8,396 nucleotides of DNA. It comes from Chloroflexota bacterium (lineage in GTDB: Bacteria > Chloroflexota > Dehalococcoidia > UBA2979). The DNA is taken from positions 59,487 to 67,882 of the forward strand of contig PAJB01000005.1 of the NCBI GenBank assembly GCA_002710905.1, in the 5' to 3' direction. Of this stretch, positions 1 to 6,575 are shown piece after piece; position 1 is the stretch's first letter; every line of letters starts with the position of its first letter. The translations under genes were made by a program, and so were the position numbers. The notes below the pieces were generated by a model. It was given only the letters and a program-made list of their open reading frames with translations, did not search any database and was not told the DNA's origin.

Positions 1-899
1 ATCATAGCTGCATTATCAGTACATAGAATTGGAGCAGGAATATGTACTGGGATTTTACTTTTTTCCAAAAAACGATCTCGTAAATTTTTGTTAGCAGCAA
101 CACCGCCTGCAATAATAATCGATTGAGCATTCATATCTTCAGCAGCTGCAAATGTTTTTCTTGTTAATATATCTACAACTGAGTCTTGAAATGCCCATGC
201 AATTTCATTAGCAGATTCATTTGGTTTAGTTTTAATATAATTTAGTACAGCAGTTTTTAGTCCAGAAAAAGAGAAATCATATGTGTCACGTAACCATGCA
301 CGAGGAAACTGTAAATTCATAGCTTCTGCTTCACTTGCAAGCTTAGATATTGCAGGCCCCCCTGGATAACCAGCGTCTAACATACGACTTACTTTATCAA
401 ATGCTTCACCAGCAGCATCATCACGTGTTCCTCCTAAACGCTCAAAAGAAAAATTTTTTTTCACAAGAATTAATTCAGTGTGACCTCCAGACACAACTAA
501 GGCGACTGCAGGTAATTCAGGAGATTGACTATCTAGCCAATTTGCTGCAATATGACCCTCTATGTGATCTACGGGAATAAATGGCTTTGAAAGAGCATAT
601 GCCATTGAACGAGCAAAGGAAAAACCAACAATCAGAGCTCCAGGCAATCCTGGGCCCATTGTAGAAGCAATATAATCAATATTATCTAGTTTGACCTCAG
701 CAATCTCAAGTGCTTTGTCAGATAGCTGTGAAATACACTTTAAATGCTCCCTAGCAGCTACTTCTGGAACGATTCCGCCTGTTTTATTATGAATCGATAC
801 TTGCGATTCAACTAAATTAGAAAGAATCGTTTCTCCGTCTTTAATAACAGCTACACTTGTTTCATCACATGATGTTTCAAAAGCTAGAATTTGCATCAT
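1..899 (-). CDS. tsaD: tRNA N6-adenosine threonylcarbamoyltransferase TsaD, 3' end cut by the window edge
   Basis: TsaD transfers the threonylcarbamoyl group from threonylcarbamoyl-AMP to A37 of ANN-decoding tRNAs (t6A), in the cytoplasm with TsaB and TsaE. I translated 299 residues on the minus strand. The N-terminus has the family signature ILAFETSCDETSVAV (residues 4-18). The HIEGH metal-binding motif is at 112-116, VSGGHTEL at 136-143, a glycine-rich stretch around 156-165, FSGLKTAV at 211-218, IAGGVAANKNLR at 263-274 and CTDNAAM at 293-299. The last holds the final metal-ligand aspartate. About 40 C-terminal residues are missing because the gene leaves the window, not because it is broken. 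Two ATG codons stand in tandem (897-899 and 894-896). A weak AGG lies 4 bases before the first and 7 before the second, so the second may be the true start. It follows the 660-residue gene by 13-16 bases and is probably co-transcribed with it. Identification is secure. Confidence 0.96.
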   Translation of the reverse strand, partial: MMQILAFETSCDETSVAVIKDGETILSNLVESQVSIHNKTGGIVPEVAAREHLKCISQLSDKALEIAEVKLDNIDYIASTMGPGLPGALIVGFSFARSMAYALSKPFIPVDHIEGHIAANWLDSQSPELPAVALVVSGGHTELILVKKNFSFERLGGTRDDAAGEAFDKVSRMLDAGYPGGPAISKLASEAEAMNLQFPRAWLRDTYDFSFSGLKTAVLNYIKTKPNESANEIAWAFQDSVVDILTRKTFAAAEDMNAQSIIIAGGVAANKNLRDRFLEKSKIPVHIPAPILCTDNAAM

Positions 900-912
900 A
901 AAACCTAATTAT

Positions 913-2895
913 TCAGTCACTAACTTCAATTTCAAAAATTGATGAACTAGTTAAAGCATAAAGATTTTGACTGTTTGAATCATAAAAAATTGATTTTAAA
1001 TCTTTAAAATCTTTATTTACCCATTGCCTCTTAAAATATTTACTTTGGCTGCATTCAATGATTCTGTTTCTTTCATTATCAGCAATGAAAATTTGTTCAC
1101 TTGATGCACCAAAGATAACATCTGTGATACTTGAAGGAAATTCATCTATTCCTAGACACAAAAATTCAATTCGCACATCATCATACGTCCAAATATTATT
1201 TGATGAAAATAAAAGTAACTTTTGATTCAAATCAATGCCAGAAATGTTATCTCCTAACTGAATAAGACTACTTAATTTAATGGAGTCAATTTTTTGATTA
1301 GTCTTTAATTTTGAAAATAAAATTTCTCCTATTTGTGAATCAAAGATATACAATTCGTCATTAAAAATTTCTAAATCATCGATGGACGTTAAATTAGATG
1401 AAAAAGATTCTAGGGTATAAATATCTAATGTATTATTTAATTTTTTTACATATAAATTGTTATTATCATCTAAAACAAATAATTTTTTTCTAAATTTATC
1501 ATATGTTATCTGCGTAGGTGAACCTAACAAAATATCATTAATAAAAGTGCCTTGTCTAAAAATTTCAATAAAAGAGTTATCAGTAATAGTATATTGAAAA
1601 ATTCTTCCACTACCACGATCTAATATCCACAATAAATTTGAATTAGATAATAATTTGATTGGGGAAAAAGAATTAGCAAAATTGTTTTCAAAAACTAGTA
1701 ATTTATTTGAATTTGAGATTAGAGAAATATTATTTAATAATTTTTCTCTATTTTTGATTTCTGAATTCAATAATTCAAACTTGTCATTAAATTCAAAAAC
1801 TGAACCTTCCTCAATTAAAAGCAATGCTTCAGAAAGAATTTGTCGCTGAGACGCTTTATCTTGATTTTCATCCAATAAATCATATTCATTAATTAATTGC
1901 TCAATATTATTATTTATACTGTTAATTCTGTCATCTTTTATATCGCCATAAAATAGTGCATTAAAAACAAGAAGTACAAAAATCCCTAGCCCAATCATCA
2001 CAGATGTAAAGCCTAATACATTCATGATATTAAATCTTAGTTTCAAAATAGGGAAAATAGGAAAGTGATATTGAGAAAGTTTAAAAAAATTAGAAGACCA
2101 TTTAAATCTTTTTATGGAATCATTTAATTGAATATCAGTCTCATGATTATTACTATTGAATGTTTCTACATTAACTTTGTCTTCATTAACATCTAATTCA
2201 AGTTGTACAGATTTCTGCTCTAAATAAAATGCTCCTTGGGGTATTTTTGGTTTATCATCTACCTGTGCCATATAGCAAACGCTTAGATTATCAAAGGTTC
2301 TTACGCGATTAAATAAATCACTTAAAGATCTATCAACGCCACCTTTCAAAATCATATTTATTTCTGTCAGGCTAAGCTCTGATTCTAATTGCTCAGAGCT
2401 AACAATTAGATCATTAGATATAAAATTAACTTTATTAAACAATGGTTGAAATTTATTCTGAGAACCTAATGGGTCGCTGTTTTCAACTTTATATATCTTT
2501 GGCTGTTTAATTTTTGTTTTTTCAATTGATGCAATATAATTTGAACCAGAGTTAGCAATTAATATTTGATCATTGGAAATAATAAAACACGAAATACTTA
2601 TCTGCACTTTATGTTCTTGAAGAGAATTTTGGTTCCATTTAACGACTTGCATATTCGCATTATTTAGTGCTTTTAATATTCTTCCAGTTACAGAAAAATT
2701 ACTACTAACAAAGTCAGTTAAGATTGATGACATTATTTCTCTACAAAAAGAATCTGAATCAGTATTATTTGGTTGACTAAATATAATAATCCTGTTAAAA
2801 AACTGATTATTTACTTCCGAGTGATCTAGAATATACTTATTATTTTCTTGAATATTACCATCTTGAATATGGAAGGAACCAACCCAATTAACCAT
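913..2895 (-). CDS. Membrane protein: degenerate PP2C-like domain, one transmembrane helix, predicted NHL-like beta-propeller
   Basis: 660 residues, function not known. Residues about 1-210 have the outline of a PPM/PP2C phosphatase. ISCFIISNDQILIANSGSN (101-119) sits where active enzymes have a strand pair ending in GDS. DLIVSSEQLESELSLTEI (162-179) sits where they have LLCSDGLWD followed by a short helix. FDNLSVCYM (201-209) matches the closing DN(I/L)SV strand. The N-terminal DGMGG motif is not visible, and GD and SDG have become GS and SEQ, so catalysis is doubtful. Residues about 291-316 form one hydrophobic helix. The basic residues just before it (KRFKW, KLRF) suggest the N-terminal domain is cytoplasmic. 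Residues 318-390 are charged and probably helical, possibly coiled coil. Residues about 400-660 contain roughly six strand-turn repeats. Two have NHL-like cores, LDRGSGRIFQY (425-435) and ADNERNRIIE (605-614). It starts with ATG, has only a weak GAAAAG upstream, and leads into tsaD. The architecture suggests a one-pass sensor, by inference. Confidence 0.72.
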   Translation of the reverse strand: MVNWVGSFHIQDGNIQENNKYILDHSEVNNQFFNRIIIFSQPNNTDSDSFCREIMSSILTDFVSSNFSVTGRILKALNNANMQVVKWNQNSLQEHKVQISISCFIISNDQILIANSGSNYIASIEKTKIKQPKIYKVENSDPLGSQNKFQPLFNKVNFISNDLIVSSEQLESELSLTEINMILKGGVDRSLSDLFNRVRTFDNLSVCYMAQVDDKPKIPQGAFYLEQKSVQLELDVNEDKVNVETFNSNNHETDIQLNDSIKRFKWSSNFFKLSQYHFPIFPILKLRFNIMNVLGFTSVMIGLGIFVLLVFNALFYGDIKDDRINSINNNIEQLINEYDLLDENQDKASQRQILSEALLLIEEGSVFEFNDKFELLNSEIKNREKLLNNISLISNSNKLLVFENNFANSFSPIKLLSNSNLLWILDRGSGRIFQYTITDNSFIEIFRQGTFINDILLGSPTQITYDKFRKKLFVLDDNNNLYVKKLNNTLDIYTLESFSSNLTSIDDLEIFNDELYIFDSQIGEILFSKLKTNQKIDSIKLSSLIQLGDNISGIDLNQKLLLFSSNNIWTYDDVRIEFLCLGIDEFPSSITDVIFGASSEQIFIADNERNRIIECSQSKYFKRQWVNKDFKDLKSIFYDSNSQNLYALTSSSIFEIEVSD

Positions 2896-2970
2896 AATTA
2901 ACTTTTCAATATATAAACAAATAAAATAAACTAAACTTAATAGATAATAATACTATCGATTAAGACAGAA
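2896..2970. promoter_or_regulatory. Divergent promoter region between the 660-residue gene and the small plus-strand gene
   Basis: This 75-base, nearly G/C-free gap separates two genes that point away from each other, so both promoters should lie here or just outside. For the minus-strand gene a TATATT hexamer at 2908-2913 lies 12 bases before the ATG, implying a very short leader. No convincing -35 box accompanies it. For the plus-strand gene TACTAT at 2951-2956 is a possible -10. In sequence this AT-rich such hexamers arise often by chance, so only the general assignment is firm. The 29-bp dyad in this gap is listed separately. Confidence 0.4.
2936..2964. promoter_or_regulatory. Imperfect inverted repeat, candidate operator
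   Basis: Left arm CTTAATAGATA (2936-2946) and right arm TATCGATTAAG (2954-2964) are complementary at 10 of 11 positions, the mismatch being 2942/2958. A 7-base spacer lies between them. The dyad covers the candidate -10 of the plus-strand small gene and lies upstream of the candidate promoter of the 660-residue gene. A dimeric regulator bound here could touch both transcripts. No tract of T residues follows directly on the plus strand, so a terminator is unlikely. No second copy was noticed elsewhere in the window. That it is an operator is inference. Confidence 0.4.
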
Positions 2971-3306
2971 TTGGTTACAAAAATGAAAAAACAAAATAAT
3001 ATTGAAATCTTAGAAAAAAAACTTTTAAAATTATTAAAAGATAAATCTCCTTTACCACCTTTAAACAATGCTTTTTTTATCAATGGTTTAGAAATTAATG
3101 TTGATCATGAAATAGACAAGGGGAAATATGTAATTTTGTTAGAAGATGGTAAATTTTACGAATTAATAATCGAAATTGATTCGTTATCAAGCGGAAATTT
3201 AGATATTTTAGCAAATAGAAATGAGCAAATTATTCCAGTAGATTTTACTAAAGATGAAAAAATCATTTATATAAATGCAGCAATAGAAAAATTAACATCT
3301 TTTTAA
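2971..3306 (+). CDS. Small hypothetical protein (111 or 107 residues)
   Basis: I do not recognise this protein. It has a lysine-rich, probably helical N-terminus (residues about 5-24, IEILEKKLLKLLKD), then a proline-containing link (SPLPPL, 26-31). An alternating hydrophobic pattern suggesting beta strands follows (about 34-75, including KYVILLEDGKFYELIIEID). A short helix ends the protein (INAAIEKL). There is no signal peptide, membrane segment or cysteine, so it is probably a small soluble cytoplasmic protein. The open frame can start at TTG 2971 or at ATG 2983. Neither has a good Shine-Dalgarno site, and a shorter 107-residue product from the ATG is equally plausible. It is divergent from the 660-residue gene, with which it shares a control region, and its TAA directly abuts the moaC stop. 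The AT-rich codon use resembles the neighbours. That it is a real gene rests on its length and on filling the gap between two genes exactly. Confidence 0.6.
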   Translation: MVTKMKKQNNIEILEKKLLKLLKDKSPLPPLNNAFFINGLEINVDHEIDKGKYVILLEDGKFYELIIEIDSLSSGNLDILANRNEQIIPVDFTKDEKIIYINAAIEKLTSF

Positions 3307-3315
3307 TTAGTTTTT
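3290..3315. terminator. Possible weak bidirectional terminator over the moaC/small-gene junction
   Basis: AATTAA (3290-3295) and TTAATT (3303-3308) can pair around a 7-base loop. The plus-strand copy is followed by AGTTTTT (3309-3315) and the minus-strand copy by TTTC. The stem is short and has no G-C pairs, so it would be weak. It spans both stop codons, because the two genes meet with no base between them. No better terminator is visible for either transcript. Confidence 0.2.
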
Positions 3316-3777
3316 AGCTTTGTAGTCGCCGCTTTTACCACCACGTTTTTCTAACAATCTAATATTTTTTAATTCAACGCTGTGACTAATTGACTTGGTC
3401 ATATCATAAATTGTCAATCCTGCTATTGAAACTGCAGCTAATGCTTCCATTTCAACGCCTGTTTTATAAAATGATTCTACAACTGAAATAATTTTTATAA
3501 CTAGTTTATCTTCTTGAATATTTGGTAATAAAATTGACACATCTGCATTGCTAACAGGAATAGCATGACAAAGTGGTATCATTTCGTGAGTTTTTTTTAC
3601 TGCTAAAATACCAGCAAGTTTAGCTGCCGCAATGATATCTCCCTTCGGTAAGCTATGGTTATTAATTTTGTCAATAATTTCTTGATTAACAACGACTTCG
3701 CACATTGCAGATGCATATCTATTTGACGATTCTTTATTAGAAATATCTGACATGTTAATTGATTGCTCTTCACTCAA
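3307..3777 (-). CDS. moaC: Cyclic pyranopterin monophosphate synthase MoaC
   Basis: MoaC converts the MoaA product 3',8-cyclo-7,8-dihydro-GTP into cyclic pyranopterin monophosphate, the second step of molybdenum cofactor synthesis. The 156-residue length is normal for the family. Conserved blocks are KGDIIAAAKLAGILA (45-59, with the active-site lysine 45), IPLCHAIP (67-74), YKTGVEMEALAAVS (104-117), and GLTIYDMTKS (120-129, with catalytic Asp125 and Lys128). The C-terminus is RLLEKRGGKSGDYK. The start is TTG at 3775-3777, supported by a perfect AAGGAGG five bases upstream. The first in-frame ATG (3751-3753) has no comparable site and would remove eight residues. It is the last gene of the unit and lies 15 bases after moaA. 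Its stop codon abuts that of the convergent small gene. The neighbour moaA confirms the assignment. Confidence 0.97.
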   Translation of the reverse strand: MSEEQSINMSDISNKESSNRYASAMCEVVVNQEIIDKINNHSLPKGDIIAAAKLAGILAVKKTHEMIPLCHAIPVSNADVSILLPNIQEDKLVIKIISVVESFYKTGVEMEALAAVSIAGLTIYDMTKSISHSVELKNIRLLEKRGGKSGDYKAKN

Positions 3778-3782
3778 AATAA

Positions 3783-3789
3783 CCTCCTT
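3783..3789 (-). promoter_or_regulatory. Strong Shine-Dalgarno site for moaC
   Basis: The minus strand reads AAGGAGG, five bases before TTG 3775-3777. This is the best ribosome binding site in the window and it decides in favour of the TTG start. It implies strong translation despite the weak start codon. Confidence 0.85.
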
Positions 3790-3792
3790 AAT

Positions 3793-4800
3793 TTAACCAC
3801 CTATATATGGCATTTCTATCTTACTGCTTCCTGATGATAAAACACTTTCATTTCTTAATTCAGAATATCTATCATTGCGATCTGACCAGATAGAATTAAT
3901 AAAATTTGAAATTTGCTGATCTGTAAAATCACCACGTATCTTTTCTTTTAAATCAAAACCACTTAAAGAAAATAGACAAGTATATAACTTACCTTCTGAA
4001 GATAATCTAATTCTAGTGCAATCATTGCAAAAAGGTTCAGAAACAGAGGAAATGAACCCAAATTCAAGAGAATTATCTTGAATTTCATACCTATTTGCAA
4101 CTTCACCAAAGTAATTTTTTTCTAGTTTTTTAATATTGTAATTTTTCTCTATCATTTGGAGAATTTCCTGTGAATGTACAACTGAATTTTTATTCCAATC
4201 ATTTGTACTGCCCACATCCATAAATTCTATAAAACGAATAACTATATTAGAATGTCTAAAATATTCAATCATTTCTAAGATATGTTTATCATTTATGCCC
4301 CTTTTGACCACTACATTAATCTTAACTTTAAGTCCGACTTCTATAGATTTTTCAATACCTTTTAATACATCTTCATGAGAATAATCACTATCACTAAGCA
4401 TCTTAAAAATTTTATCATCTATTGCATCAAGACTTACAGTGATACGTTTTAAGCCCGAATCAAATAATTGTTCTGCTTGTTGTTTTAATAGGACTCCATT
4501 TGTCGTTAGGGCAATATCAATTTTATTGATATTGTTTAACTGTTCTATCAACTTATATAAATTTTTTCTTAATAATGGTTCACCACCAGTAATACGAATC
4601 TTTTGTATGCCAAGGGAAACAAAAATTTTAGTTACTCTACATATTTCTTCAAAAGATAAAATTTCATCTTTATTCAAATAATTATAATTATTATTGTATA
4701 TCTCCTTGGGCATACAGTAAGTGCACCTAAAATTACATCTATCAGTTACCGAAATTCTTAAATCTTTAAGGGGCCTATTCAACGAATCATATATATCCAT
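3793..4800 (-). CDS. moaA: GTP 3',8-cyclase MoaA (radical SAM)
   Basis: MoaA uses S-adenosylmethionine and two [4Fe-4S] clusters to rearrange GTP into 3',8-cyclo-7,8-dihydro-GTP, the first step of molybdenum cofactor synthesis. The 335-residue length is typical. The radical SAM cluster motif is CNFRCTYC (Cys22, Cys26, Cys29). Next come the SAM-binding GGEPLLR (72-78) and the barrel strands TTNG (99-102) and SLDA (123-126). The GTP-binding C-terminal cluster uses Cys258, Cys261 and Cys275, in FCNDCTRIRLSSEGKLYTC. The protein ends in Gly334-Gly335, the double glycine that the family needs for activity, so the gene is intact. Start is ATG at 4798-4800, with GAGG (4806-4809) five bases upstream. 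It lies 16 bases after rdgB and 15 before moaC, consistent with one transcript. Confidence 0.98.
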   Translation of the reverse strand: MDIYDSLNRPLKDLRISVTDRCNFRCTYCMPKEIYNNNYNYLNKDEILSFEEICRVTKIFVSLGIQKIRITGGEPLLRKNLYKLIEQLNNINKIDIALTTNGVLLKQQAEQLFDSGLKRITVSLDAIDDKIFKMLSDSDYSHEDVLKGIEKSIEVGLKVKINVVVKRGINDKHILEMIEYFRHSNIVIRFIEFMDVGSTNDWNKNSVVHSQEILQMIEKNYNIKKLEKNYFGEVANRYEIQDNSLEFGFISSVSEPFCNDCTRIRLSSEGKLYTCLFSLSGFDLKEKIRGDFTDQQISNFINSIWSDRNDRYSELRNESVLSSGSSKIEMPYIGG

Positions 4801-4816
4801 ATATACCTCAAATATA

Positions 4817-5407
4817 CTACATTACTTCTAATAACGATTTAACTGCTAATGCACGATGACTAATTTCATGTTTTTTTTCTCCATATTCAGCCATAGTTTC
4901 TCCATTATTTAATTGAAAAATTGGATCATATCCAAATCCATTTTCCCCTCTAGGCTCTGAGGCAATGTTACCCCTAATATTTCCTTCTCTAATAATTGTT
5001 TGAGCTTTATAAAATCTTACTACTAACACTGCCTTAAAAACTGCAAGTCTTTGATTAGTCGACGCTTTAGACATTAACTTGATTAAAAAATTATTTCTTT
5101 GTTGATCATTATTAATATTAGAGCCACCAAATCTTGCAGAAAATACTCCTGGATTTCCATTTAAATAATCGACTTCTAAACCAGAATCATCAGCAAGTAT
5201 AGGTAAATTTGTATATTTCTCATATGCTTCAATTTTAAATAATGCATTCTGCATATAAGAATGTCCATGTTCTGCAATATTTAATGTCTGTATCCCAATA
5301 GATTGAGGAGAAACTATCTCCCATTTAGATTGTGAAAACAAAAACTGCATTTCAGATAATTTGTGTTTATTGGATGAAGCAAATAAAATTGGTTGTTTCA
5401 AGATCAA
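4817..5407 (-). CDS. rdgB: Non-canonical purine NTP pyrophosphatase (RdgB/HAM1 family)
   Basis: This cytoplasmic enzyme hydrolyses dITP, ITP, XTP and related deaminated or N-hydroxylated purine triphosphates to monophosphate and pyrophosphate, keeping them out of nucleic acids. The 196-residue length is standard. Motifs are ILFASSNKHKLSE (7-19), LADDSGLEVDYLNGNPGVFSA (71-91), PRGENGFGYDPIF (152-164), and EISHRALA (181-188). The last is preceded by KKH, where most members have KN. The chosen start is TTG at 5405-5407, with only a weak GAG four bases upstream. A second TTG two codons on (5399-5401) is an alternative. No ATG is available near the expected start. The start lies 6 bases after the TAG of the aldolase/phosphatase gene, which is in the same reading frame, so translational coupling is likely. 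Confidence 0.95.
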   Translation of the reverse strand: MILKQPILFASSNKHKLSEMQFLFSQSKWEIVSPQSIGIQTLNIAEHGHSYMQNALFKIEAYEKYTNLPILADDSGLEVDYLNGNPGVFSARFGGSNINNDQQRNNFLIKLMSKASTNQRLAVFKAVLVVRFYKAQTIIREGNIRGNIASEPRGENGFGYDPIFQLNNGETMAEYGEKKHEISHRALAVKSLLEVM

Positions 5408-5413
5408 GCAACT

Positions 5414-6511
5414 CTAAATTTCTGACCATCTTTTATTTAATTTATCTGCAACGGTAGGCATAGTCGTATACTCCATCTCATCAAGCGGCAATCTATGTGG
5501 TTCAAAAGGACCATGCTTACGAAGATAATCAGAGATTTCATTTGCTTCAATTCTAGCGTTATCGAATGAAGGATCATCAAACATATCCCTAGGTCCCACT
5601 AACTTACCGTCTGCTAATTGAAAACCTAAAGCAACTACTCTTGGTGGACCATCAAATCTTGATGGATTCGCCTCATCCAAAGAAACAGGCATCCAAGGAC
5701 CATAATGAGAACCACGCATAAATCCTTCAACAGTCCAAGCTGTTGTAAATGCTTCTAAAACTTCTCCTACTGCTGGGAAATCTCCTTGACATCTTACAAT
5801 AGCTGTTGGATCGTCTTTGCCAACATATCGACCAGCAATTTCTGAAAGCTTGTCTGTAGATGAAACACATGCAATAGAATTACTTGTACGACTTACTACT
5901 CGTTTAACAGCATATCGAGCTGGAGAACCTATAAAAACAAGTAAATCATAGATTTCTTCAGGAGAATTGAGAATGATTTTTTTATGCTCTTTGACATCAT
6001 GTACTTCGAAGGCAAAACCTTGATGCAAAGATTCGGAAATCACAAGTCCAGCAGTATTAAATGGATCTGCAAACATCTTATAAAATGGTAAATTAAATGA
6101 GCCAGCAGAAGTCTTATCTCCCATAAAAATAATTACAGGCTCTGATGGTCTTTCTTCATATTCTAATTCTGCAGAACCTGGACCTGCTCCTTTTATATTT
6201 CCAGAAAAAGCATCAACTAATAGATCCTGCCCTGCCCCATATAAATGGAGTTTCTTTGCTACCTCAGTTCCAGCAATGAAAGAATCCCAAGCAAATTTGT
6301 GCACATCTTTGTTATCTTCACCATTATCATGCGACATAATTAGAAAAGCATCATCGCCACAAGCATATACTTGACCATCAATCAATAATGATTTGTTAAC
6401 TGCCTCTTCCATTTTTTCTCTTAACAAATCCATGACATCAGGATGCATACCAGAATGACCAACAAAGCCACCTATATCCGCTTTAATTACACTTAATGTT
6501 CTTACCATCAT
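5414..6511 (-). CDS. fbp: Bifunctional fructose-1,6-bisphosphate aldolase/phosphatase
   Basis: This single-domain enzyme condenses dihydroxyacetone phosphate and glyceraldehyde 3-phosphate and then removes the C1 phosphate, giving fructose 6-phosphate. That makes the step effectively one-way toward gluconeogenesis. The family (type V FBPase) is typical of archaea and deep-branching bacteria. Visible motifs are SVIKADIGGFVGHSG (7-21, metal-binding Asp12 and His19), ACGDDAF (50-56), GAGQDLLVDAFSGN (92-105), FMGDKTSAGSFN (129-140), and RYVGKDDPTA (228-237). The last carries the Tyr229/Lys232 pair used for the Schiff base. GPFEPHRLP and MEYTTMP lie near the C-terminus, and the 365-residue length is normal. 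Tandem ATG codons occur at 6509-6511 and 6506-6508. GGGAG (6514-6518) is 2 bases from the first and 5 from the second, so the second is more likely. It heads the unit leading to rdgB, moaA and moaC. Its base composition looks less AT-rich than the 660-residue gene, as expected of a conserved, expressed gene. Confidence 0.96.
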   Translation of the reverse strand: MMVRTLSVIKADIGGFVGHSGMHPDVMDLLREKMEEAVNKSLLIDGQVYACGDDAFLIMSHDNGEDNKDVHKFAWDSFIAGTEVAKKLHLYGAGQDLLVDAFSGNIKGAGPGSAELEYEERPSEPVIIFMGDKTSAGSFNLPFYKMFADPFNTAGLVISESLHQGFAFEVHDVKEHKKIILNSPEEIYDLLVFIGSPARYAVKRVVSRTSNSIACVSSTDKLSEIAGRYVGKDDPTAIVRCQGDFPAVGEVLEAFTTAWTVEGFMRGSHYGPWMPVSLDEANPSRFDGPPRVVALGFQLADGKLVGPRDMFDDPSFDNARIEANEISDYLRKHGPFEPHRLPLDEMEYTTMPTVADKLNKRWSEI

Positions 6512-6534
6512 TTCTCCCTATATTTGCTAAAAAA

Positions 6535-6566
6535 ATTATATCAGAAGTTTGCTAATAGATTCTCAA
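6535..6566 (-). promoter_or_regulatory. Extended -10 promoter of the fbp-rdgB-moaA-moaC unit
   Basis: The minus strand has TGATATAAT (6535-6543), an exact extended -10 element (TG, one base, TATAAT). A -35-like TTGAGA lies at 6561-6566, with a 20-base spacing that is long. An extended -10 can work without a good -35. Transcription would start near 6527, giving a leader of about 15-20 bases that holds the GGGAG ribosome binding site. The element lies in the 64-base gap after the 232-residue gene, so the unit has its own promoter. Confidence 0.6.
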
Positions 6567-6575
6567 TGAACACAG

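Noticed and set aside
350..580. Plus-strand open frame of 76 codons
   Set aside because: It lies wholly inside tsaD on the opposite strand. The product is rich in Gln, His and Leu with no coherent pattern, and tsaD is certain.
1..899. tsaD as a truncated or broken gene
   Set aside because: The frame is open to the window edge and ends within the conserved CTDNAAM motif, so the missing C-terminus is simply outside the window.
1655..1849. Plus-strand open frame of 64 codons
   Set aside because: It is antisense to the linker-coding part of the 660-residue gene. No ribosome binding site or recognisable product is seen.
4439..4681. Plus-strand open frame of 80 codons
   Set aside because: It is antisense to the radical SAM core of moaA, which fixes the true frame.
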